Shown here: piece after piece, positions 1 to 8,947 of the stretch
How positions within the stretch are numbered: the stretch's first letter is position 1
How the letters are laid out: every line of letters starts with the position of its first letter
Source: an uncultured Paraprevotella sp.
GTDB lineage: Bacteria; Bacteroidota; Bacteroidia; Bacteroidales; Bacteroidaceae
Length of the DNA: 64,000 bases
Reading direction: 5' to 3'
Assembly (NCBI GenBank): GCA_947177395.1
Contig: CAMWUI010000001.1
Coordinates: forward strand, 62,001-126,000
Position numbers and translations under genes: made by a program
The notes under the pieces: model-generated
What the model was told of the DNA's origin: nothing
Seen by the model: only the letters and a program-made list of their open reading frames with translations
Database searches by the model: none

Positions 1-141
1 CACCTTGCAGCCTTTGGCGGCCAGTTGCCGGGCGGTTTCCATCACTTGTTCTTCAGTCTCGGCGCTACAGGGGCCTGCGATGACCCGCGGTCTCTTGTCT
101 CCCGTGCCGGGTAACGACAGGGGTTGAAGTTCTAAATCCAT
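1..141 (-). CDS. DAHP synthase (probably bifunctional with chorismate mutase), N-terminal part
   Basis: The 47 codons visible read from ATG at 139-141 off the left edge. They contain the segment RVIAGPCSAETEEQV, the start of the class I 3-deoxy-7-phosphoheptulonate synthase barrel (GPCSxE motif, phosphate/metal region). The enzyme condenses phosphoenolpyruvate and erythrose-4-phosphate, the first step of aromatic amino acid synthesis. In Bacteroides, the gene that follows pheA and an aminotransferase is usually a DAHP synthase fused to chorismate mutase, but the fusion lies outside the window, so that part is inference. It lies 45 bases after the aminotransferase stop, so it is probably the third gene of the operon controlled by the phe attenuator. 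Confidence 0.8.
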   Translation of the reverse strand, partial: MDLELQPLSLPGTGDKRPRVIAGPCSAETEEQVMETARQLAAKGCKV

Positions 142-186
142 AGTCTTTCTTATGTTTATTGTTTATGATTCTTTCTTAGGGATGTG

Positions 187-1374
187 TCAGGCAAATACGG
201 CCCGGATGCGTGCCAGTGCCTCTTCTATCTTTTCGTCCTTGGCGCAGAGCGAGATGCGGATATACCGTCGGCCGTTGCTGCCGAAGATGAAGCCCGGTGT
301 GATGAACACGCGCGCCTCGTGGAGCACGCGCTCGGTCAGTTCCTCCGCGTCGGCATAGTTGTCGGGAATGCGTCCCCACAGAAACATACCTACCTGCGAC
401 GGGTCGAACGAGCAGCCGAGTGTTCTCATGATTTCCTCGGCCAATGCCCGCCGGCGGGCATACGTGACGATGTTGGCCTGTTCGTGCCAGTCCTTGTCAT
501 TGCGGTAAGCTTCGGCTGCCGCCAGTTGCAGGGCACGGAACGTGCCGGAGTCAATGTTGCTCTTCACTTTCACTATCCAACTGACGAATTCGGCGTTCGT
601 GGCCAGCATGCCTACGCGCCATCCCGGCATGTTGTGGCTTTTGCTCATGGAGTTGAACTCGATGCAGCATTCTTTGGCTCCCGGTATCTGAAGCAGGCTG
701 ATGGGCTGCCGGTTGAGGATGAAACTATAGGGGTTGTCGTTCACCACCACGATATTGTGCCGCCAGGCGAAGTCCACCAGCGCTTCGTAGGTTTCCCGCC
801 GGGCGTTGGCCCCGGTCGGCATGTTCGGATAGTTGGTCCACATGATTTTTACGCGCGACAAGTCCGTGCGTTCCAGTGCCCCGAAGTCAGGTTGCCATCC
901 GTTTTCGGGCAACAGGTCGTAGGTGACGATGTCGCTGCCCAGAATCTTGTTGAGCGACGTGTAGGTGGGGTAGCCCGGATTGGGGACCAGTACCTGGTCT
1001 CCCGGATTGGCCAGTGCCAGTGTCACATGCAGGATGCCTTCCTTCGACCCGATGAGCGGCTGGATTTCCGTCCGCGGGTCGAGCGTCACGCCGTACCATC
1101 GCCGGTAGAAGTCCGCCATAGCCTCTTTCAATTCCGGTATGCCCACGGTGGGCTGGTAGCCGTGCATGTCCGGTCTTCGTGCGTTCTCGCAGAGAGTCTC
1201 TATCGTTTTTTGCGACGGCGGCATGTCCGGGCTTCCGATGGCCAGACTGATGATGTCCTTTCCTTCCGCATTCATGCGGGCCACTTCCTTGCCCTTGACA
1301 GAGAAGTAGTATTCGTTGACGAGTGACAGGCGTTCCGCCGGCCGTATGTTCGGGTTATAAACTTTGTTTTCCAT
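187..1374 (-). CDS. PLP-dependent class I/II aminotransferase (probable aromatic or aspartate type)
   Basis: A 395-residue fold-type I aminotransferase. Visible hallmarks are the substrate/cofactor region PGDQVLVPNPGYP near residue 115, NYPNMPTGA near 180, VVVNDNPYSF near 215 and the Schiff-base lysine in SMSKSHNMPGWR near 245. It probably transaminates phenylpyruvate or hydroxyphenylpyruvate as the last step after prephenate dehydratase. The assignment to aromatic substrates rests on the neighbours, since such enzymes resemble LL-diaminopimelate and aspartate aminotransferases. I chose ATG at 1374; a GTG at 1386 is in frame upstream but an AGGTG motif sits about 14 bases before the ATG. The start lies inside the end of pheA (20-base overlap), suggesting translational coupling. 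Confidence 0.85.
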   Translation of the reverse strand: MENKVYNPNIRPAERLSLVNEYYFSVKGKEVARMNAEGKDIISLAIGSPDMPPSQKTIETLCENARRPDMHGYQPTVGIPELKEAMADFYRRWYGVTLDPRTEIQPLIGSKEGILHVTLALANPGDQVLVPNPGYPTYTSLNKILGSDIVTYDLLPENGWQPDFGALERTDLSRVKIMWTNYPNMPTGANARRETYEALVDFAWRHNIVVVNDNPYSFILNRQPISLLQIPGAKECCIEFNSMSKSHNMPGWRVGMLATNAEFVSWIVKVKSNIDSGTFRALQLAAAEAYRNDKDWHEQANIVTYARRRALAEEIMRTLGCSFDPSQVGMFLWGRIPDNYADAEELTERVLHEARVFITPGFIFGSNGRRYIRISLCAKDEKIEEALARIRAVFA

Positions 1375-2197
1375 CTGTGTATTCACCTAATATTTTTAAT
1401 TCCTGAGTAAGCGGTATGATGGCGTCGATGCCTTGCGTGTAGCGTGTGTAGTTCCCGAAGGTCAGGTCGATGTAGAACATGTACTGCCATTCCTTGCCGA
1501 TGATGGGGAGCGACTGGATTTTGGTCAGGTTCAGTTTGTAGAACGAGAGAATGGACAGCACCTGCGACAGGGAACCTTCCTCGTGGGGCAGGGAGAATAC
1601 CAGGCTGGCCTTGTTCGTCTGCCGTATGTCGCGCAGCAGGTTGGCCCGCTGCGGGTTGCAGAACACGAGGAAGCGCGTATAGTTGTGCTTGTTGGTCTCG
1701 ATGCCCTCCTGCAGCACTTTCATGCCGTAGAGCGGGGCCGCATACTTGGAACAGATGGCGGCATGCCCCCTCAGTTCCTTGCGGCTGATGTTTTCGGCCG
1801 AGCCTGCCGTGTCGTCGCATTCCACCACCTTCATTTCCGGATGCCGGTTCAGAAAATCCCGGCATTGCATCAGGGCCACGGGGTGTGAGTTCACTTCCGT
1901 GATATCTTCCCAGTTGTCTTCCGGCAGACACATGATGCTGTGCGAAATGTGCAGTTTGTGTTCGCCGATGATGGTGGCGCCGCTGTCGCGCAGCAGTTCG
2001 TAGTTGTGTAGCAGGCTGCCCGCGATGGTGTTTTCTATGGCTGCCATGCCGATGACCGTGCGGTCGTTGCTCATTTCCTCGAATACTTGTTCGAACGTGG
2101 AGCAACAGATCAGTTCGATGTCCTCGTTTTCGAAGAACTGGTGGGCTGCTATGTCATGGTAGGAACCCTTGATACCTTGTATGGCTATTCTTTTCAT
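1355..2197 (-). CDS. pheA: Prephenate dehydratase
   Basis: A 280-residue stand-alone prephenate dehydratase that converts prephenate to phenylpyruvate. The catalytic domain begins RIAIQGIKGSYHDIAA and contains the conserved Thr-Arg-Phe motif (NYTRFLVF, near residue 180). A C-terminal ACT domain follows (GSLSQVLSILSF). The usual Phe-binding ACT motif ESRP is replaced by QSLP here, so classical feedback inhibition by phenylalanine may be weak; this is inference. The ATG at 2197 fits the conserved N-terminus; an in-frame ATG at 2233 lies within the attenuator hairpin and is rejected. It is the first structural gene of the operon and is preceded by a Phe/Tyr-rich leader peptide and terminator. 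Confidence 0.93.
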   Translation of the reverse strand: MKRIAIQGIKGSYHDIAAHQFFENEDIELICCSTFEQVFEEMSNDRTVIGMAAIENTIAGSLLHNYELLRDSGATIIGEHKLHISHSIMCLPEDNWEDITEVNSHPVALMQCRDFLNRHPEMKVVECDDTAGSAENISRKELRGHAAICSKYAAPLYGMKVLQEGIETNKHNYTRFLVFCNPQRANLLRDIRQTNKASLVFSLPHEEGSLSQVLSILSFYKLNLTKIQSLPIIGKEWQYMFYIDLTFGNYTRYTQGIDAIIPLTQELKILGEYTDGKQSL

Positions 2198-2221
2198 TCG
2201 TCTCTCTTCTTTCAATAAAAA

Positions 2222-2245
2222 AATCCCGCTCATCGGAGCGGGATT
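2222..2245 (-). terminator. Phe attenuator: intrinsic terminator before pheA
   Basis: A perfect 10-base stem (AATCCCGCTC / GAGCGGGATT, 4-base loop) is followed on the minus strand by seven T residues. It lies between the leader peptide stop (2258) and the pheA start (2197). Its 5' arm is also complementary over nine bases (UCCCGCUCC with GGAGCGGGA) to a segment inside the leader peptide gene at 2295-2303. A mutually exclusive antiterminator can therefore form. That is the usual architecture of ribosome-mediated transcription attenuation. Confidence 0.9.
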
Positions 2246-2257
2246 CTGTTGTTTATC

Positions 2258-2365
2258 TCAGTAAGCTTTGTTCTGACTGCAAAGGCATGCAACTTCCCGC
2301 TCCACTCTGTCGCTAAAGTAGAAATAAAAAAAGAAGTAAAAGTATGCGTTCAGTAAAGCTTTCAT
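2258..2365 (-). CDS. Phe leader peptide (attenuation sensor), 35 residues
   Basis: ATG at 2365 opens a 35-codon frame ending TGA at 2258-2260. Codons 8-17 read YFYFFFYFYF, ten aromatic codons in a row (six Phe, four Tyr). A ribosome stalled there for lack of charged tRNA-Phe or tRNA-Tyr would leave 2295-2303 free to pair with the terminator 5' arm, letting transcription into pheA continue. The peptide has no other sign of function and is not a signal peptide. A purine-rich stretch (CGGAAAG) precedes the ATG. This is seen directly in the sequence; the regulatory role follows from the known mechanism of pheA and trp leaders. Confidence 0.88.
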   Translation of the reverse strand: MKALLNAYFYFFFYFYFSDRVEREVACLCSQNKAY

Positions 2366-2390
2366 CTTTCCGTTTTTCTGTTCTCGGTTG

Positions 2391-2422
2391 CAAATATAAG
2401 ACAATTATCGTTGCCTCCCAAT
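2391..2422 (-). promoter_or_regulatory. Promoter of the phe leader/pheA operon
   Basis: On the minus strand a -7 box TATATTTG (2391-2398) matches the Bacteroidetes TAnnTTTG consensus exactly. An ATTG at 2419-2422, 20 bases upstream, is a one-mismatch -33 box. The predicted transcript start near 2384 puts the leader ATG about 19 bases into the RNA, as expected for an attenuated leader. Confidence 0.6.
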
Positions 2423-2487
2423 GAATCGCTGCTTTTTTTTAAAAAATATGCCCTGATTCTGTTATTTTGTTAGCCTCCAGTCAACGT

Positions 2488-3462
2488 TCAGAACCCGTAG
2501 GGATTCCGGCTTTTGTACAACTCGTTCATCTCCTGCTCAACGTTCGAGTAGTTGCCGTCCAAAGTCTTGCCCTCTTCCGGCGACAGTTCCAATGCCCGTT
2601 TCAGGTCGTCCATGGCTCCCTCCTTGTCGTTGAGCATCAGCCGGATGCGTCCCCGCTCCTTGTAGGCAGCGGCAAAGTCGGCAATCAGTTCGATGCCCTC
2701 CTCTAATACCTCCAGCGATCGGTCGGCCTGCCGGTTGGTTGCGTAGGTTTCGCTCAGGGCGATGTAAGCCTCTTGGTGGAACGGGTTCACGTCCTTAACC
2801 TTATTATAATAGGTAAGCGCCTCTTCCGTCCGTCCCTGCGATTGCAGCAGATTGCCTTTCAGCATCAGGTTGTCCTCGTTCTCTCCGAAGTGCTCCAACA
2901 GATAGTCCGCATCCTGTTCCGCCTCGGCAAACTGGTACATGTCTTTCAGTACGCCGGCCCGTTCCCTATAAGCCACCTCCATGTCCCTGTCGCACTGCAG
3001 GGCTTGCGTCAGCGCAGCCACGGCTTCTATCGGGTGTGCCATTGCCGCGTGCGCCTTGCCGCTCAGGAAGTGTGCTTCGGCACACGCCGCGTCCGCTTCT
3101 AAGGCGCGGGCACACGCCAGCACCGCTTCTTCGTAGGCATTCAGTTGCATTTCCACCTGCGCCAATGCCAGCCACAGCGTCGTCCGGTCGGGCATTCGTT
3201 CGGCCAGTCGCGTCAATGTGTCGCGCGCCTCCTCCGTCCGTCCGCTTGCCATGTAAGCCTGAGCCAGACAAGTTTCCGCCTCGTCGTCGGCCTGGAGGCG
3301 GAGTGCCTCTTCAAGACACCGTACGGCGTATTCCGGTTGTTGCATTTTCAGCGCCTTTATACCGTCGTATTTCAGAATATTGAAGTTCCGTGTCTGTTGT
3401 TTCTGTTCCTTTTCCTCGGCGCTTTCTTCTTGTCCGCCGAACAATGCTTTTAAAAATCCCAT
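2488..3462 (-). CDS. Tetratricopeptide repeat protein
   Basis: A 324-residue protein made almost wholly of TPR helices: repeats such as ALKMQQPEYAVRCLEEAL, ACAEAHFLSGKAHAAMA and RTEEALTYYNKVKDVNP recur every 34 residues from about residue 35 to 305. It has no signal peptide, so it is probably cytoplasmic and works as a protein-protein scaffold. The N-terminus MGFLKALFGGQ followed by a charged linker is typical of conserved Bacteroides TPR proteins. I chose the ATG at 3462; a longer frame starting at 3492 adds ten unlikely residues. A TATCTTTG box at 3490-3497 lies just upstream but has no clear -33 partner. The precise partner is unknown. Confidence 0.8.
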   Translation of the reverse strand: MGFLKALFGGQEESAEEKEQKQQTRNFNILKYDGIKALKMQQPEYAVRCLEEALRLQADDEAETCLAQAYMASGRTEEARDTLTRLAERMPDRTTLWLALAQVEMQLNAYEEAVLACARALEADAACAEAHFLSGKAHAAMAHPIEAVAALTQALQCDRDMEVAYRERAGVLKDMYQFAEAEQDADYLLEHFGENEDNLMLKGNLLQSQGRTEEALTYYNKVKDVNPFHQEAYIALSETYATNRQADRSLEVLEEGIELIADFAAAYKERGRIRLMLNDKEGAMDDLKRALELSPEEGKTLDGNYSNVEQEMNELYKSRNPYGF

Positions 3463-3559
3463 ATCAGTGTAAGTACTTGTCTTTGCAGACAAAGATACGA
3501 AAATGGCGGCGTATTATCGCAACAATAGCCTGTTTTTTCAGATTGCTGTGTCCTCACGG

Positions 3560-5551
3560 TCAATTCCTTCTGTAAAGGATGCGCATGGAATTGGCCACAG
3601 CCAGCAGAGATACGCCTACGTCGGCGAACACCGCTCCCCACAGCGTGGTGAAGCCCAAGGCTCCTGCTGCGAGGACCAGCACTTTCACGCTGATGGCACC
3701 GGCGATGTTCTGTCGGACGATGTCTCTGCTGGCGCGGCCTATGCGGATGGCCGTGGCCACCTTCGAAGGCTGGTCCGTCTGAATCACCACGTCGGCACTC
3801 TCCACTGCCGCGTCCGAACCCAGTCCGCCCATGGCGATACCTACATGGCTCAGTGCCAGTACGGGCGCATCGTTCATGCCGTCGCCCACAAAGGCGACGA
3901 TGCGTCCCTGTGCCTTCTCCAGCCGCTCGATATACTGTGCCTTGTCTTCCGGCAACAGGGCACCGTGTGCCTGCCGTATGCCCAGTTTTCCGGCATATTT
4001 GTCCACGACCTCCTGTTTGTCCCCCGATAGCAGGTGGATATCCCCGATGCCTAATCCGCGTAGTTGTTCCACGGCCTCCCGGGCATCCTCTTTCAGTCCA
4101 TCTTCCAGTATCAGTGCTCCCGCATATTGTCCGTCAACGGCGCATGTGACGAGCGTTGCGGCCCGTCCGGACAATGCGTTTGGAACCTTGATTCCCCGTT
4201 CCTGGAGCAACGGCAGGTTGCCGACCAATACAGTCCGTTCTCCGAAGACAGCTTCCATACCCCGTCCGGCAATTTCCCTCATGACGTCCGCCTCGCGTTC
4301 GTTTGCATTTCTCCGCAGGCTGTAGCGGACTACGGCTTGTGCGATGGGATGTGTGCTTTTCCGTTCTACGGACAACATCAGGTCCAGCAGTTCGCTTTCC
4401 GTCACAACCTCTGCACATTGTATCTCTGTCACCTCAAATCGTCCCTCGGTGAGCGTACCCGTCTTGTCGAACGCCACGCTGTTCACCCGCGTGACAGCAT
4501 CCAGGTAATTGCCGCCCTTGAACAGGATACCCGTCCGTGAGGCAGCTCCGATGCCCGCGAAATAGCCCAGCGGCACGCTGATGACCAGAGCACACGGGCA
4601 GGAGATGACCAGGAACACCAGTCCTCGGTACAGCCAGTCGGCAAACACGTAGCGGAAGGGTGACACTGCTCCTGCGAGTGCCGGTACCGCCACGATTAAC
4701 ACAGCCAGCAGCAGGACCGCCGGCGTGTATATCCGTGCAAAGCGGCGTATGAACATCTCGGCCGGTGCTTTCCGTTCCGCGGCGTCGCGGACAAGTCCCA
4801 GTATGCGTGCCAGCGTGCTCTCCCCGTACGGGCGGCTCACGCGGATATGCACAGCCTGTCCGCCGGCAATCATTCCGGCCAGCACTTCATCGTCCCGTCC
4901 GATTTCCCGCGGCATGCTTTCTCCTGTCAAGGCCGATGTGTCGAACATGGCTCTTTCCTCCAATAGGACACCGTCCAGCGGAACCCGTTCTCCGGACTTC
5001 ACCTCGATACGCTCGCCTGCGGTCACGTCCTGCGGCGGTATGTCGATCCAATTCCCTTCGCGGTACACCCGTGCGCGTTCGGGCCGCACGTCCAGCAATC
5101 GTCCGATATCTCTCGATGCTCGGTCCACAGCTTTCTGTTGCAACATCTCTCCGACCGTGTAAAACACGATGACGGCCACTGCCTCCGGATATTCCCCGAT
5201 GCAGAATGCTCCGACCGAGGCGACGCTCATCAACGTAAATTCGCTGAAGAAATCCCTTTTCCGCATGCCTTCCCATGCCTCTTTCATGACGGGTAGTCCC
5301 ACCGGTGCGTAGGCGACCAGATACCATACCAGCCGGACGAAGTTTTCCGCAAACCATTCCGTCTTCAGCCCGTCCATCAGCAGTCCGCCGGTCATCAACA
5401 GGAGCGCTACCGTCACCTGTATCACAGTCTGTGTTCCTCCGTTTTCGTGTGCATGAGTGTGGCATCCGTGGCACTCTTTCTTTTCGTTCCGGCCTTTTTT
5501 GTGTGTTGTGCCGGTGTTGTGTTCATTCCGATGAGAATATCTTGTTTCCAT
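3560..5551 (-). CDS. P1B-type heavy-metal ATPase (Zn/Cd/Pb exporter family)
   Basis: A 663-residue inner membrane metal-exporting ATPase. The metal-site motif SCPCALVIS in TM6 is near residue 320, the phosphorylation motif DKTGTLT near 360, the nucleotide-binding His-Pro (STHPIAQ) near 405 and the hinge GDGMNDAP near 553. The last membrane helix carries an Asp-x-Gly (FADVGVSLLAVANSMR), the signature of the P1B-2 ZntA/CadA group rather than copper pumps. The usual N-terminal HMA domain is missing. Instead residues 1-40 form a His/Cys-rich tail (ECHGCHTHAH). The start METRYSHR at 5551 is preferred; a longer frame starts at 5608. A TACTTTTG box at 5573-5580 is a possible promoter without a clear -33. 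Confidence 0.9.
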   Translation of the reverse strand: METRYSHRNEHNTGTTHKKGRNEKKECHGCHTHAHENGGTQTVIQVTVALLLMTGGLLMDGLKTEWFAENFVRLVWYLVAYAPVGLPVMKEAWEGMRKRDFFSEFTLMSVASVGAFCIGEYPEAVAVIVFYTVGEMLQQKAVDRASRDIGRLLDVRPERARVYREGNWIDIPPQDVTAGERIEVKSGERVPLDGVLLEERAMFDTSALTGESMPREIGRDDEVLAGMIAGGQAVHIRVSRPYGESTLARILGLVRDAAERKAPAEMFIRRFARIYTPAVLLLAVLIVAVPALAGAVSPFRYVFADWLYRGLVFLVISCPCALVISVPLGYFAGIGAASRTGILFKGGNYLDAVTRVNSVAFDKTGTLTEGRFEVTEIQCAEVVTESELLDLMLSVERKSTHPIAQAVVRYSLRRNANEREADVMREIAGRGMEAVFGERTVLVGNLPLLQERGIKVPNALSGRAATLVTCAVDGQYAGALILEDGLKEDAREAVEQLRGLGIGDIHLLSGDKQEVVDKYAGKLGIRQAHGALLPEDKAQYIERLEKAQGRIVAFVGDGMNDAPVLALSHVGIAMGGLGSDAAVESADVVIQTDQPSKVATAIRIGRASRDIVRQNIAGAISVKVLVLAAGALGFTTLWGAVFADVGVSLLAVANSMRILYRRN

Positions 5552-5779
5552 ATCATATTTGTTTTCTTCGGGCAAAAGTAACCAAAATCCCGTGCAACTT
5601 GTTTGCAAAGTCCATAGTCCCTATGATAGGCTGTCTCTTCATCAGCCTTACAAACCGGTGTAACTCAAGAGGAATGGTTCGCAGAAATGGAGATTTTATC
5701 CAAACCAAAATAAACTTACCATTCTAACTATAATGAAGTTGTCATTTTAGCTTGAATGATATGGCTTGAATTTCGTACA

Positions 5780-8700
5780 TCATTTTTCTTTCCTCACTCC
5801 CAGGGCGACGGGCAAATAGAAGATGATACCGATTATTGAGAAAAACAATCCGCAGATGGTGCCGACCGACAGAGACATCCAGAATGAATCTATTTGAGCG
5901 TCAAACATGAAAGGAATGAAGCCGAGGGCTGTGGACAGGATGGTCAGGAAGACGGGGATGATTTTTCCGTTGAAAGCCATCAGGTAGGTATGTATATCGG
6001 CCGGATACCCTTTCCGGCGCAGGGATACGTAATCGTTCAGTAGATAAATGACCGAATTGCATGTCAGTCCGCTCAGCAAGATGAAGGCGGCAAATCCACC
6101 TTGGTTCAAGGGGATGCTGAATGCCGTGAAACTAAGGAATATTCCGATAAACGATATAGGAATGACGATAATCACCACGAAAGGCAAGACGAATGAGTCG
6201 TATAGGATACAGCAGATAATGTATATGATAAAAATGATGAGTAAGATAATCCAAAAGTCGGATGCCTTCTGTTGCTCCTCGTAATAGAAGTTTCTCATGT
6301 CATCGATTTCATAGCCCATGGGCAGATAGCCCGAGTATTCCCTGATGACCTCCTTCTGCACGGAGTGGTTTAGCTCTCCTCCCCCTACGAAGTCATAGTT
6401 CACATATAGTTGGTATTGCTGGTTGGCCTTTTCAATGTCCTTCGGAATCTGTCGCCGGATGACATTTGCCGCATCTTCGATACGAAAAGCGTTGTCGTTC
6501 CGGGTGTAAAGGTTGTGTTCCACGTTCCAGATATCGACGCTTCGTAACGACGATGGTTGTATGTTGATATGTTCAATTCCGTTTTCTCTGCTTATCAGGA
6601 AACCGCTGGTTGCCATTTGGGGTAACATGGATTGCACGGCCGAATTCATACTGCTGATGTTCAGATTGTTTAAAGCCAATCGTTCGGGCGACGTCTCAAA
6701 GATGTACTCCTCATAGTCCGTGGCGTTGTATCCCGGTTTAGGTACGATGGCTATCCGTTGTATGCGCGGGTGGCTGTCCAGCCGTTTGCTCAGTTCAAGT
6801 GCGTGGTGCATCAATTCGTCGTAGTTATATCCGCTCAACCTGATGAGGTTTGACAATCCTCTCCGTTGAGACACGTCATTGTTGAACCCGTACCCGACGC
6901 CGCTTATGCTCCATGTGGCGTTCCCGATATGTATCACTTGGCTTATCAGTGCATCCTGCATCTTTCTCGGTACATCTTGCGCTTCGCCTTCTTTGGTGAA
7001 TATGACGGAGATGTGGGCGTTTTGTGGCGAATAGATGTGCGTCTGGAACTGTTGTACCCCGTTGAACTGCCGGATATGATTCTCCACCTGTTTAATGGTA
7101 TTGTTCATCTCTTCGAGTGTGCTTCCGTAAGGCATGTAGGCTCGGATGCTCAGCGTTTTGGCCGTCCGTTCCAGTTGCGCCCTGCCGGAGGTACGTTGTA
7201 CGAAAAGCCGCAGGCTTCCGCCCAGCAACGGATCGGTATAGGAACGGATGAATCGGCATGCTCCTGAGCCGAACACAGTGTTGTAGGTCTGTACCCATGC
7301 GGACTTGCCTTTTAGGGAAGAGGGGATGAGAAAAACGGGCAGGCCGAAGGAAAGAAAGAGCAGGGAGTAGCAGAGTTTCTTGTGCGTGCAGAGCAGACGT
7401 ATTACTGTGGCATGGTGCCGATTGAAAGCTACGATATGGCGTTTTTGCTTGATGGACAGATGCTTGCTTTTTACTGCGAGACGTGCATTGTTCAGTAGAG
7501 CCGGAACCAACAACAGGGCTATTGCCAGTGAAACGGAAAGATTTATGATAAGCACCCGCGAGAAATCCAATAGATTCAGCTGGGACTTTTCGTCGAGAAA
7601 GAAAATGACGGACAGCGAAGCGATGGTAGTGAGCGTGGAAGCGAGGATGGCCATGAAGATATTCATCCGGCCGCGGTGTAGAATATGGTCGGTCATGACA
7701 AGAATGTTATCGATGATTAGTCCCAGCGAGATGGTAATGCCGGCGATGGAATAAAGTTGGATTTCGATGCCAAGCCAATAATAAAAGATAAACGAGATGG
7801 CGATATTGGCTCCGACCGACAGTATGATGACGGCTTGATAGCGTAAACTCCGGTTTATTAAGAATACAAACAACAGGAGAATGAGTAAGGCGGTTGAAGA
7901 ACGGATGATGACGTCCGTGATTTCATCTTTGATGGTTTCAGAGGTGTCGGAGGTCAGATGTAGCTCATAGCCGTTTGGGAAAGTCGGCTTCATCCGTGCG
8001 ATTTGTTTTCTGATTTGTTCGCTCAACTTGATTTGATTGGCGTTTTCGTCAGCATGAATAGTCATGTAGATGGTATTGAGGCCGTTGATCCGATGGTGGT
8101 TGCGGGCGTCTTGCTCCTTGTGAGTAATCCTCACCACCTCGTTCAGACGGATAAGCTTACCGTCTGCTTTCTTGATGACAATCTTTTCCAGGGCTTCTTG
8201 TCCGTCGGTCTCGGGCTTGATATAGATGGCACAATACGTTTGCTCGGCTCGTGTGGTCATTCCGACAAAAGAACTGGCCAATTGCGAGGATACAGCTTTT
8301 TGTATTTCTGCCGGTTCAATGCCTGTTTCCTCCAGTTTGTTCTTGTTGTATTCCAGTCGCCATTCCATAGGTTGTGCTCCGGAGATGGTGATGGACGAAA
8401 TTCCTTCGATGCGAGTAAGGCGGGGGCGGATGTTTTTTTCCGCATATTGCAGAATGCGGTTGGGAGAGCCGGGAGCGTTCAGGGTATAAGTGAGTAGTGG
8501 GGCGTTGGCGCGTGAGTCGGAACGCCAAGCCGATACTTCAGGATAGCTGATCCCTTTGGGAAGTTGGGGCCACAACTGACGTATGGCGTTGGAAATTTCG
8601 AAACGGACGGCATCGATGTCCGCTTCTTTGCTTATTGACAGAACGATTTGTCCGGAGCCGTTGCCCGAGTTGGAAGTAATATCCGTGATGCCGCTGATGC

Positions 8701-8908
8701 GGCTTACCATAGCCTCTATTTGCGAAGTGATCTGGCTCTCGATTACCCGCGGTGATTGTTCGGGCATGGAGTAGGAAATGGACAATCGGGGGAGCATCCG
8801 GTCCGGTGCCAGTTTGATAGACAGATGGGGAATCAGGCATAATCCCACCAGAGACAATCCGATGAAATAGATGAGAATAGGGAAAGACAGGCGTTTGGAG
8901 AGTTTCAT
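5780..8908 (-). CDS. RND efflux permease (second of two in the locus)
   Basis: A 1042-residue inner membrane RND transporter, the usual length for the AcrB/CusA superfamily. A first membrane helix near residues 10-30 is followed by a large periplasmic domain (PEQSPRVIESQITSQIEAMVS), a helix bundle around 335-480 with the TM4 segment ISLGLIIDNILVMTD, a second periplasmic loop and a C-terminal bundle from about 860. TM4 carries Asp in GLIIDN, as expected for a proton relay. It follows the TolC-like gene by 39 bases and differs strongly from the permease at 10450-13497. The two may form a heteromeric pump (as in MdtBC) or serve different substrates. Substrate is not readable from sequence. A TATCTTTG directly abuts the ATG. 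Confidence 0.88.
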   Translation of the reverse strand: MKLSKRLSFPILIYFIGLSLVGLCLIPHLSIKLAPDRMLPRLSISYSMPEQSPRVIESQITSQIEAMVSRISGITDITSNSGNGSGQIVLSISKEADIDAVRFEISNAIRQLWPQLPKGISYPEVSAWRSDSRANAPLLTYTLNAPGSPNRILQYAEKNIRPRLTRIEGISSITISGAQPMEWRLEYNKNKLEETGIEPAEIQKAVSSQLASSFVGMTTRAEQTYCAIYIKPETDGQEALEKIVIKKADGKLIRLNEVVRITHKEQDARNHHRINGLNTIYMTIHADENANQIKLSEQIRKQIARMKPTFPNGYELHLTSDTSETIKDEITDVIIRSSTALLILLLFVFLINRSLRYQAVIILSVGANIAISFIFYYWLGIEIQLYSIAGITISLGLIIDNILVMTDHILHRGRMNIFMAILASTLTTIASLSVIFFLDEKSQLNLLDFSRVLIINLSVSLAIALLLVPALLNNARLAVKSKHLSIKQKRHIVAFNRHHATVIRLLCTHKKLCYSLLFLSFGLPVFLIPSSLKGKSAWVQTYNTVFGSGACRFIRSYTDPLLGGSLRLFVQRTSGRAQLERTAKTLSIRAYMPYGSTLEEMNNTIKQVENHIRQFNGVQQFQTHIYSPQNAHISVIFTKEGEAQDVPRKMQDALISQVIHIGNATWSISGVGYGFNNDVSQRRGLSNLIRLSGYNYDELMHHALELSKRLDSHPRIQRIAIVPKPGYNATDYEEYIFETSPERLALNNLNISSMNSAVQSMLPQMATSGFLISRENGIEHINIQPSSLRSVDIWNVEHNLYTRNDNAFRIEDAANVIRRQIPKDIEKANQQYQLYVNYDFVGGGELNHSVQKEVIREYSGYLPMGYEIDDMRNFYYEEQQKASDFWIILLIIFIIYIICCILYDSFVLPFVVIIVIPISFIGIFLSFTAFSIPLNQGGFAAFILLSGLTCNSVIYLLNDYVSLRRKGYPADIHTYLMAFNGKIIPVFLTILSTALGFIPFMFDAQIDSFWMSLSVGTICGLFFSIIGIIFYLPVALGVRKEK

Positions 8909-8947
8909 GCAAAGATAGTAATATGTCTGACAATAGGATAAAGAGGA

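Noticed and set aside
2216..2365. T-box or riboswitch before pheA
   Set aside because: A translated leader with ten aromatic codons and simple alternate hairpins explains the region; no T-box core (specifier loop with AG-box and the conserved T-box sequence) is seen.
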